Positions 1 through 4,627 of a stretch of 7,228 bases of DNA are shown one piece after another. Location: assembly GCA_022571825.1 (NCBI GenBank), contig JACZXC010000143.1:1-7228 (forward strand). Reading direction: 5' to 3'. Under the pieces are notes generated by a model. It was not told the DNA's origin and did not search any database. It saw nothing but the letters and a program-made list of their open reading frames with translations. The stretch is from Myxococcales bacterium (lineage in GTDB: Bacteria > Myxococcota_A > UBA9160 > SMWR01). Within the stretch, counting starts at the first letter, position 1. Every line of letters starts with the position of its first letter. The translations under genes and the position numbers were made by a program.

Positions 1-464
1 CCGAAGGGCGTTGGGCATTGCTTCCCCCTGCCGACACGCAAATGGATCGCGACGATCTCGCCCAGGCGCTGGCCGAGCAGCTCCTCGCGCGCTGGGGCGT
101 CGTCTTTCGCGACGTGTTGGCGCGCGAGAACCTCGCCGTCTCCTGGCGCGAGATCCTCTACGCCCTGCGCCGAATGGAAGCGCGTGGCAGCATCCGGGGG
201 GGGCGCTTCGTCACCGGTTTCGCCGGCGAGCAGTACGCTCTTCCGGGCGCCGTGGAGGCGCTCCGTCGCACGCGCAAGCTCCCGCGTACCGGCGAGCTCG
301 TCCGCCTCTCGGGCGCCGACCCGCTCAATCTGGTGGGCATCCTCACGCCCGGTCCGCGGGTTCCGGCCCTGCGCGCCGAGCAGGTCGTCTACCGCGACGG
401 TGCCCCCGTCCGTGCCGCGGGCGAGGCCCGGGCCGCGGCCCCGAGCGCCCGGCGCTCGCGCTGA
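1..464 (+). CDS. Lhr-family ATP-dependent helicase, C-terminal fragment (5' end outside window)
   Basis: This is the last ~153 residues of a large helicase-related (Lhr) superfamily 2 enzyme, an ATP-dependent 3'-5' nucleic acid helicase family linked to DNA repair. The reading frame is open from the window edge (first full codon at 3) and begins EGRWALLP, matching the GRWsLL segment that normally sits inside Lhr proteins, so the gene starts upstream and the TTG at 18 is not a real start. Diagnostic segments are LLARWGVVFRDVLARE, an ILYALRRMEARGSIRGGRFV stretch, GFAGEQYALP and the near-terminal DPLNLVGILTPGPRVPA, all typical of the winged-helix/Lhr-CTD part of bacterial Lhr. The helicase motor motifs are not in view. 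The tail after about residue 135 is Ala/Arg/Pro-rich and probably disordered. It ends with TGA at 462-464, about 35-45 bp before the next gene. Family assignment is confident; whether the whole gene is intact cannot be judged. Confidence 0.9.
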   Translation, partial: EGRWALLPPADTQMDRDDLAQALAEQLLARWGVVFRDVLARENLAVSWREILYALRRMEARGSIRGGRFVTGFAGEQYALPGAVEALRRTRKLPRTGELVRLSGADPLNLVGILTPGPRVPALRAEQVVYRDGAPVRAAGEARAAAPSARRSR

Positions 465-487
465 ACCACAGCCGGAAGAATCATGGG

Positions 488-494
488 AAGGGAG
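488..494 (+). promoter_or_regulatory. Ribosome binding site deciding the DUF167 start
   Basis: AAGGGAG resembles the Shine-Dalgarno consensus. It is 5 nt before ACG 500-502 and 14 nt before TTG 509. The spacing therefore favours initiation at the non-standard ACG, or a former ATG mutated to ACG, over TTG. This is inference from spacing only. Confidence 0.4.
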
Positions 495-508
495 ACACGA
501 CGATCAAA

Positions 509-769
509 TTGCCGATCAAGGTGGTCCCCGGGTCTTCGCGAAACTGCATCGCGGGATGGCTGGGCGAAACACTCAAGGTACGCGTGACGGCCCCCGCAGA
601 GCGTGGCAAGGCCAACGCGGCGGTAGAACTGACGATCGCCGAAGCGCTCGGGTTATCCAAGAAGTGTGCGCGCGTTGTCACGGGCAAGACTTCCCCCCGT
701 AAGATCGTCGAGATCGTTGGCCTATCTGAATTCGAGGTCTACCGCCGGCTCTCCAAGGGCGCCGCCTAG
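509..769 (+). CDS. DUF167 / YggU (UPF0235) family protein
   Basis: Small (~86-89 aa) cytosolic protein of the YggU/DUF167 family, whose biochemical role is not established. The family signature is clear: IKVVPGSSRNCIAGWLG, LKVRVTAPAERGKANAAV (residues 22-39 from TTG 509), then VVTGKTSPRKIVEI and a C-terminal GLSEFEVYRRL. Length is normal for the family. The start is the odd point. No ATG, GTG or TTG in frame lies near the expected N-terminus except TTG at 509, which sits 14 nt after the AAGGGAG at 488-494. ACG at 500-502 would give MIKLPIKVV, the more usual family start, with ideal 5-nt spacing from the same Shine-Dalgarno-like site. The ATG at 483 is in another frame that does not encode the family sequence. 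TTG is annotated as the conservative choice. The gene lies just downstream of lhr and may be cotranscribed with it. Confidence 0.88.
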   Translation: MPIKVVPGSSRNCIAGWLGETLKVRVTAPAERGKANAAVELTIAEALGLSKKCARVVTGKTSPRKIVEIVGLSEFEVYRRLSKGAA

Positions 770-800
770 CCTTCTTCCGACCCTCCGGGTTGCCGGCTAG
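766..800 (+). terminator. Possible hairpin after the DUF167 gene
   Basis: A perfect 6-bp inverted repeat, CTAGCC (766-771) and GGCTAG (795-800), encloses a second short stem ACCC (780-783) / GGGT (787-790) with a 3-nt loop. The outer stem includes the DUF167 stop codon. There is no following T-run, so it is not a canonical intrinsic terminator. It could be a weak terminator or an mRNA 3'-end structure, or it could mark the junction with the VOC gene relic that follows. Confidence 0.25.
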
Positions 801-805
801 AGCCG

Positions 806-970
806 CTGATCGGGCGGGGGGAGGTCTTCGAAGCGCGGGAGATCAACGACCCCCCCTACCGGAAACGAGTCTACTTCACCGATCCGGAGGGAAACGATTG
901 GGAGTTCGTCCAGTATTCATCGGACGATCCCCTCGAGCGGAACGACTACGAGCACCCGGACATCACGTAG
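806..970 (+). pseudogene. VOC/glyoxalase-family gene relic (C-terminal end only)
   Basis: Frame 2 encodes a run of about 54 residues ending at TAG 968-970 that contains PPYRKRVYFTDPEGNDWEFV followed by QYSSDDPLERNDYEHPDIT. This is the C-terminal beta-alpha-beta end of a vicinal oxygen chelate (VOC) protein. The YFTDPEGN turn and the WEFVQY strand, whose Glu (codon 902-904) is a metal ligand in catalytic members, are characteristic. VOC proteins of this type are usually ~120-150 aa, so more than half is missing. The upstream DNA is the intact DUF167 gene ending at 769, so the N-terminal part is absent rather than frameshifted. The frame is open back to 770 but has no ATG, GTG or TTG start and no Shine-Dalgarno site. 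I infer a deletion or partial-transfer remnant. The reading frame has no internal stop, which suggests the loss is recent or the fragment is short enough to have escaped one. Confidence 0.72.
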
Positions 971-1141
971 CGCGCTTCCGTGCGGCGCCCTTCTCGACTC
1001 GCCGAAGTGTGCATGTTCGGAAGACGATTCGTGTTACCGTCTGGGTCGGCGGCTCCGACGTTCCGGCGGGTCCGGTCGGAGAGCTGAGCCGTTGGACGCC
1101 CGGTCCCGGCGGCGGAGTCTGTGCTTGGTTCGGGAGACTCA
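971..1141. other. Intergenic region upstream of the lipoprotein gene
   Basis: No gene is supported in these 171 bp. The reading frames that cross it are Arg-rich with no recognisable motif. It holds one promoter-like element, described separately at 1022-1040, and a GGGAG ribosome binding site at 1132-1136 for the lipoprotein gene. Confidence 0.5.
1022..1040 (+). promoter_or_regulatory. Extended -10-like element upstream of the lipoprotein gene
   Basis: AGACGATTCGTGTTACC (1022-1038) followed by GT gives TG-T-TACCGT, an extended -10 type arrangement with hexamer TACCGT at 1035-1040. A near copy (16 of 17 bases) lies at 5963-5979 upstream of the MAPEG-like gene. No good -35 box is visible at 17 bp spacing. 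Predicted transcription start is about 1047, giving a leader of about 95 nt. Confidence 0.3.
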
Positions 1142-1573
1142 ATGGGTCGATTGCCGAGTTTCCTCTGCTGTGTTCTCGGATTCAGCCTTCTCGCCGCTTG
1201 CGATGCCGAGCTCGGAAGCAGTCCCCCTCTCACCTCGAAGGATCTCCGCGAAAAAATCCAGGAGCTTTACGAGACCGCACGGACCGCCGGAGAGGACGTT
1301 CCCTCGGACGCCTACGAATGGGCGAAGTCAGACATTGGGCGAATCGGGGACTGGGAGTACCAGATCGTGCGGCTGGATGCAGAGGCGGATGCACCGATTC
1401 TCGAGCGCCTCAATCAGCTCGGGTCGGAGCGGTGGGAGGTTTTCTGGCTGGAGCGCCAAGGCGCGCAGTTTCGGGTCTTCTTGAAGAGACCCGCCCGTAG
1501 CTACCTGCGATCGCTTCCGCTTTCCGATCTCGGCCGACTCGTTCCGATGGGCCATTCGCCGTCGTCCGAGTAG
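1142..1573 (+). CDS. Small lipoprotein with DUF4177-like core
   Basis: Predicted 143-aa lipoprotein of unknown function. ATG 1142 is chosen because GGGAG (1132-1136) sits 5 nt upstream and the product then begins with a textbook signal: MGR, a hydrophobic stretch SFLCCVLGFSLLAAC, and lipobox LAAC with Cys20 as the expected lipidated residue. The GTG at 1121 would add seven residues and has poor spacing. After a short charged helix (about 31-60), residues 71-101 read WEYQIVRLD...ILERLNQLGSERWEVF, which resembles the DUF4177-type pattern WEY.v....LN.lG..GWE. A basic FLKRPARSYLRSLPL segment and a flexible tail follow. It is likely anchored to the inner or outer membrane on the periplasmic side; Asp21 right after the Cys could favour inner-membrane retention by the E. 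coli rule, which may not hold here. It stands alone between the VOC relic and the GNAT gene. Confidence 0.78.
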   Translation: MGRLPSFLCCVLGFSLLAACDAELGSSPPLTSKDLREKIQELYETARTAGEDVPSDAYEWAKSDIGRIGDWEYQIVRLDAEADAPILERLNQLGSERWEVFWLERQGAQFRVFLKRPARSYLRSLPLSDLGRLVPMGHSPSSE

Positions 1574-1642
1574 GGTTGTCGGGGCGACGGTGGCGAAGCT
1601 CCGGGCGCAACACGGCCGGTTCGAGATCACTGTGATAGCTTC

Positions 1643-1649
1643 GGGGAGG
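1643..1649 (+). promoter_or_regulatory. Strong ribosome binding site of the GNAT gene
   Basis: GGGGAGG is 5 nt before ATG 1655 and fixes that start. It lies in the 81-bp gap after the lipoprotein gene. Confidence 0.7.
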
Positions 1650-1654
1650 CACCG

Positions 1655-2209
1655 ATGTTGAGGTTTCAGCCCTCGCTTCGCACGACGCGATTTCTGCTCC
1701 GGCCGTTTCTGGCCGAAGATGCGCCGGATCTCCAGGAGCTCGCCGGCGCGCGGGAGATCGCCGACACGACCATCTCGATTCCCCACCCCTATTCGCTCGC
1801 CTTTGCCAAGAGCTGGATCGCGGGCCTTTCCCATTTCTTTCGAGCCGGCACTGGAATTGACTTCGCCATCATACTCCGCGAATCGAAGGAGCTGATCGGT
1901 TCGGTCGCCCTGCGCGACATCGATCGTGAGAACGAACAGGCGGAGCTCGGGTTCTGGATCGGTGTGTCGTGGTGGGGTGCAGGCTGCGCGACGGAGGCCG
2001 CCAGCGAGGTGACTCGCTTCGGATTCGATCGCCTATCGCTCAACCGGATCTACGCGTACTACATGGTTCGCAATCCCGCAGCCGGAGCCGTGCTTCTGAA
2101 GCTGGGGATGAAGCAGGAGGGCCTGCTTCGCCAGCGCGTACGCAAGTCGGGGGCGTTCGAGGACGTCGCTCTCAGCGCCCTCCTTCGCGACGACGTCCGC
2201 GCGACATGA
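1655..2209 (+). CDS. GNAT-family N-acetyltransferase, RimJ/RimL type
   Basis: A 184-aa single-domain acetyltransferase of the Acetyltransf_3 (RimJ/RimL-like) group, which transfers acetyl from acetyl-CoA to an amine such as a protein N-terminus or small molecule; the substrate is not predictable. The N-terminus LRTTRFLLRPFLAEDAPDL is the typical L.T.RL.LR...-.D opening. The acetyl-CoA-binding motif A is ELGFWIGVSWWGAGCATEA (about 97-115), with the WWGAG.ATEA pyrophosphate loop. Motif B is NRIYAYYMVRNPAAGAVLLK then LGMKQEG (130-156), matching the family's N.AS...lEKlGF..EG. The C-terminal beta strand FEDVALSALLRDD matches the usual D...y.ll..e. Length is normal. The start is ATG 1655 with a strong ribosome binding site. 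Its last 38 bp overlap the 3' end of the convergent gene on the minus strand. Cytosolic. Confidence 0.92.
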   Translation: MLRFQPSLRTTRFLLRPFLAEDAPDLQELAGAREIADTTISIPHPYSLAFAKSWIAGLSHFFRAGTGIDFAIILRESKELIGSVALRDIDRENEQAELGFWIGVSWWGAGCATEAASEVTRFGFDRLSLNRIYAYYMVRNPAAGAVLLKLGMKQEGLLRQRVRKSGAFEDVALSALLRDDVRAT

Positions 2210-3371
2210 CCGGCATCGCCCTGCGGAACTGCTGAATCACGGGAAGCTTCTCGATCCAGGGAGAGGCATCGGCTCTGGACGGATCGACTTCGCTGGCCTC
2301 GCCGGCGAACCCGCTCGGTATCTGGCTCCAGAGTCGCGGAGGTTCTTCGGTTTCGTCGATGAAGTGATACTCGTAGCCCGGGACGAAGAGATCGTCATCG
2401 GCATCGACATCGATCGTACGCACGCCGTAGCTCGAAATTTCCGTCGTCAGAGCCTGGGGCGGAAGAATCCACACCTGGCGCGGAGCTGCGACGAACTGAT
2501 ACTGAATCTGCCTATTCTTCGACAAGATGCGAAACTTCCGAACGGCTCCTCCGTAGAGTCGACTTCTCAGGTGGCCGACCTCCAAGGTCCCGCGTTCGAA
2601 GTCGGGTTCGAATCCCGGAACGAACTGAAGCGAAGTGGGATCGTTCTCGCGCGAAAAATAGGCGACGTACCGGCCACCATGGATCCGGTTGCTCTGATCC
2701 GACATGGCCCGTCGGCGCGGGAGGGAAAAGTCTCGATACGGCTCGAAGCGATCGTCGGGGGCGCGGCGCAGGACGAGACCGATGGCGCGGTTGTCTCTAT
2801 GGACGCGATCGGCCCGCCGACTGATCACGTCCAACGCGGTCTGGATCTCGAGGGGAAGGTTGGTCGTCTCTTCGGCGCTGTATTCCATCTCCTCTCCATC
2901 CCGGAGCAGATATTTCAGATCGCCCTTGCCGATCCAGTTCTCGTGGTCTGAGCGGATGTAGTGGCTCGGGGAGCGCCACACCAGAGAGGTGTCCTTGTAG
3001 AAGATGCGCGGATAGAGGCTCCTCTTGCGCGTGTTTTCCGTCCCGCTCGTCGGCAGGAGAACATAGGCGACGAAGAAGCGGAAGTTGTCGTCATAGCGGA
3101 GGTGGGTCAGGTAATACGTGGTATCGAAGAGCCGGAATTTGTGTTTCGGTGTGTATCCCATCGACAGCAGGCTCAGAGGATCGCGCTTGGCATCGCCGGC
3201 CGGTCTGATCGTGACACCTCGAGCGGTGAGGGTTCGGAACTGGTGACCGACTTGCCGAGGCGTCATATCCGACGGGACGACCGCGGATACGATCTCGGTA
3301 CGGAGCACGTGCCTACCTCGCTTGATCGCGGCGGCCCGACGTTTCCACGGTGCGCCGACGCTCGGATCCAT
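2172..3371 (-). CDS. Uncharacterised soluble protein, ~399 aa
   Basis: I do not recognise this family. The frame runs from ATG at 3371 to TGA at 2174-2172. A TTG at 3395 would add eight residues; neither start has a convincing Shine-Dalgarno site. There is no signal peptide or membrane segment, so it is probably cytosolic. Visible parts: a basic N-terminus (WKRRAAAIKRGRHVLRTEI), a segment at 31-55 with PSDMTPRQVGHQFRTLTARG that looks helical, an aromatic-rich stretch at 80-108 (FRLFDTTYYLTHLRYDDNFR, then FFVAYVLLP), acidic DLKYLLRDGEEMEYSAEE (151-168), VPGFEPDFERGTL (251-263), and a striking DVDADDDLFVPGYEYHFIDE (321-340) followed by EEPPRLWSQIP. The alternation of charged and aromatic residues suggests a mostly beta fold. 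Codon use and length support a real gene over the plus-strand frames it casts. Divergent from the membrane-protein gene at 3469 across 97 bp, and tail to tail with the GNAT gene. Confidence 0.72.
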   Translation of the reverse strand: MDPSVGAPWKRRAAAIKRGRHVLRTEIVSAVVPSDMTPRQVGHQFRTLTARGVTIRPAGDAKRDPLSLLSMGYTPKHKFRLFDTTYYLTHLRYDDNFRFFVAYVLLPTSGTENTRKRSLYPRIFYKDTSLVWRSPSHYIRSDHENWIGKGDLKYLLRDGEEMEYSAEETTNLPLEIQTALDVISRRADRVHRDNRAIGLVLRRAPDDRFEPYRDFSLPRRRAMSDQSNRIHGGRYVAYFSRENDPTSLQFVPGFEPDFERGTLEVGHLRSRLYGGAVRKFRILSKNRQIQYQFVAAPRQVWILPPQALTTEISSYGVRTIDVDADDDLFVPGYEYHFIDETEEPPRLWSQIPSGFAGEASEVDPSRADASPWIEKLPVIQQFRRAMPVMSRGRRREGGR

Positions 3372-3468
3372 GGTATCGTTTTTGACGCGCGGCAACTTCG
3401 GCTCGTGGCTAGTCGACGGGCCCCCGCATCGCCGATTTCCGGCAGCGATCTTGGCCGGGGGAGGATCC
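3372..3468. promoter_or_regulatory. Divergent control region between the 399-aa gene and the 5-TM membrane-protein gene
   Basis: These 97 bp must carry promoters in both directions. A plus-strand -35-like TTGACG is at 3382-3387, but no convincing -10 follows at 16-18 bp. The clear element is GGGGGAGGA (3457-3465), the ribosome binding site for the GTG start at 3469. Confidence 0.4.
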
Positions 3469-4002
3469 GTGAGTCCCTACGAGTCCCTTCTCACGATTGC
3501 CGAGATCGCGATCGCGGTGATTGGGTTCGCCGGGATCGTGTCGGCCCTGCGGCCCAGAACCTCCCGATTGGCAGATGCGATGCATCGGCTGCGGGTGCGG
3601 CTCATGATCGAAGGCAGCGCCAGCGTCATGGCGTTTGCGTTCCTCCCTTTTGTTCTATCGGGAGCCTTGTCGAATTCGCAGACCTGGGCGATCAGCAGCG
3701 GGGTGCTGGCCATCGCGTCTCCAATCCATATCGGAAGCGTCTATGTCCGCCAGAGACGGATATTCGGCTCGGCGCTCCTGCGCGAGACACTTCTGTTCGA
3801 CACGTTTACGATCGTTTCGGCCCTTGTCGTCGAAGGGGTACTGGTATTGAACTGCCTGGGGGTGCTGTTCGAACCGCAGTTTTCCGCCTATCTGTTGGGC
3901 GTCCTGCTCCCGCTGGGTGTGGCCGTTGCCATGTTCGTCCGCGCCGTCTTTGCCTCCAGTACGGAACTGGATGCCGGCGCTGATTCGGACGAGGGCCGCT
4001 GA
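3469..4002 (+). CDS. Uncharacterised five-helix integral membrane protein
   Basis: A 177-aa membrane protein. GTG 3469 is chosen because GGGGGAGGA lies 3-4 nt upstream, and the product then opens MSPYESLLTIAEIAIAVIGF directly into the first membrane segment; longer forms starting as far up as 3322 would overlap the divergent gene and add a non-hydrophobic, low-quality extension. Predicted helices are about 7-27, 48-67, 72-94, 108-134 and 138-162. The opening (Y.sLLtiAEIaiA.iGFaGIv) recurs in small uncharacterised bacterial membrane proteins that I cannot name. Cytosolic or periplasmic loops are short and Arg-rich between helices 1 and 2 (ALRPRTSRLADAMHRLRVR) and after helix 3 (RQRR), consistent with an inner-membrane protein obeying the positive-inside rule. 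The C-terminus is acidic and soluble. No catalytic motif is seen. Function unknown. Confidence 0.78.
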   Translation: MSPYESLLTIAEIAIAVIGFAGIVSALRPRTSRLADAMHRLRVRLMIEGSASVMAFAFLPFVLSGALSNSQTWAISSGVLAIASPIHIGSVYVRQRRIFGSALLRETLLFDTFTIVSALVVEGVLVLNCLGVLFEPQFSAYLLGVLLPLGVAVAMFVRAVFASSTELDAGADSDEGR

Positions 4003-4045
4003 TGTGTGGCTTGTGGGCTCGAGGAGAGGGCAGGGGAGCCCAGGG
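4003..4045. terminator. Possible weak bidirectional terminator between convergent genes
   Basis: The 43-bp gap between the 5-TM gene and the cupin gene holds an inverted repeat GGGCTC (4015-4020) / GAGCCC (4036-4041) with a 15-nt purine-rich loop. There is no T-run on either side, so this is a weak call based mainly on convergent position. Confidence 0.25.
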
Positions 4046-4435
4046 CTAGGTTCTCTTCAGCTCGATCAGGATCTCGTGGTAGGTCTTCTCGCCCACGTTG
4101 AGGGCCCACTCGGTGCCCCCCTTCGGGACCCGGACGGTGTTTCCGTTCGGCGGGATCTTGCCCACGAAGAAGTCCATCGGGCTGTCCTTGGGCGGAATCC
4201 CGGCGACCAGGTCGCCGGAGTCGACGACCAGGTAGTAGTCGTGCTCGTGGTGGTGAAGGTCGCTGTGCTCGCCCGGCGCGAGCTTCATCTCCCAGATCCG
4301 AACGTCGTCGTCCTCGAACAGAATCGTGTTGGCGACGTTGCCCAGTGAATCGCCGCTGCGCTCGTCGCGGAACTTCTCGAGCCGCTCGCGCAGCTCCGGC
4401 GTGATCTCGGCGAACTCGGGCTCGGAGTGACGCAT
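4046..4435 (-). CDS. Small cupin-domain protein
   Basis: A 129-aa single-domain cupin. ATG at 4435 is preceded by GGAG about 7 nt upstream (AGGAGACCCTGATG on the minus strand), so a longer version reaching 4513 is not needed. A helical N-terminus (TPELRERLEKFRDE, 12-25) precedes the beta barrel. Cupin motif 1 is PGEHSDLHHHEHDYYLVVDS (54-73), with His61, His63, His65 and Asp66 as likely metal ligands, an HxH...D variant of the usual HxH...E. Motif 2 is RVPKGGTEWALNVGE (102-116), where the usual metal-binding His is replaced by Glu109. It may bind a metal with an altered ligand set or be a non-catalytic binder. The reaction is unknown. It lies 192 bp downstream of the CoA-transferase gene in the same direction, with its own promoter-like element between, so it may belong to the same pathway but need not share a transcript. 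Confidence 0.82.
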   Translation of the reverse strand: MRHSEPEFAEITPELRERLEKFRDERSGDSLGNVANTILFEDDDVRIWEMKLAPGEHSDLHHHEHDYYLVVDSGDLVAGIPPKDSPMDFFVGKIPPNGNTVRVPKGGTEWALNVGEKTYHEILIELKRT

Positions 4436-4627
4436 CAGGGTCTCCTGTCCTTGGATTCGGTGGGATCGTAGCCCACGCGCCCACGGGCGGTAGCCTTGGC
4501 CCGGGGAAACCATTCTGGGGTTGGGATCGATTGCCCCTGCTGGAAGAGTGGCTCGAGAAAAGCGGCTGGTGATCTATTGGCAGCTCAACGGGGTGCGGCG
4601 AACCTCGCGCGCATGCAGTCGTCGGGC
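4436..4627. other. Gap between CoA-transferase and cupin genes
   Basis: No gene is supported in these 192 bp. Long plus-strand frames crossing it continue antisense into the CoA-transferase and have no family signature. It holds the cupin promoter-like element and ribosome binding site near 4440-4476. No terminator with a T-run follows the CoA-transferase gene. Confidence 0.45.
4460..4476 (-). promoter_or_regulatory. Promoter-like element with inverted repeat upstream of the cupin gene
   Basis: On the minus strand the sequence reads GTGGGCTACGATCCCAC. The inner TACGAT (4470-4465) is a good -10 hexamer about 30 nt before ATG 4435, giving a predicted leader of about 22 nt that retains the ribosome binding site. 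GTGGG/CCCAC arms (5 bp, 7-nt spacer) flank the hexamer, so a dimeric regulator could bind there. The same GCTACGAT string occurs upstream of the last gene at 6470-6477. No clear -35 is seen. Confidence 0.35.

Noticed and set aside
11..508. N-terminal extension of the DUF167 frame through the helicase gene
   Set aside because: The frame is open but its product is Arg/Pro/Gly-rich with no family signature and lies wholly within the clearly coding Lhr C-terminus in another frame.
790..1500. Plus-strand 236-aa frame
   Set aside because: It overlaps both the VOC relic and the lipoprotein gene in a different frame, is Arg-rich and shows no motif.
1631..1641. TGTGATAGCTT as an extended -10 for the GNAT gene
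   Set aside because: A start about 7 nt downstream would fall inside the Shine-Dalgarno site at 1643-1649 and remove most of it, so the promoter is more likely further upstream.
2364..2951. Plus-strand 195-aa frame opposite the 399-aa gene
   Set aside because: It is antisense to a longer frame with better start context and has no recognisable domain; typical GC-rich shadow.
3371..3379. TGGTATCGT as an extended -10 for the 5-TM gene
   Set aside because: It fits the TGnTAnnnT pattern but has no -35 and overlaps the start codon region of the divergent gene; too weak to list.
2961..3983. Plus-strand 340-aa frame
   Set aside because: It spans the divergent control region and the 5-TM gene in another frame and is full of Arg and Pro with no hydrophobic or domain pattern.
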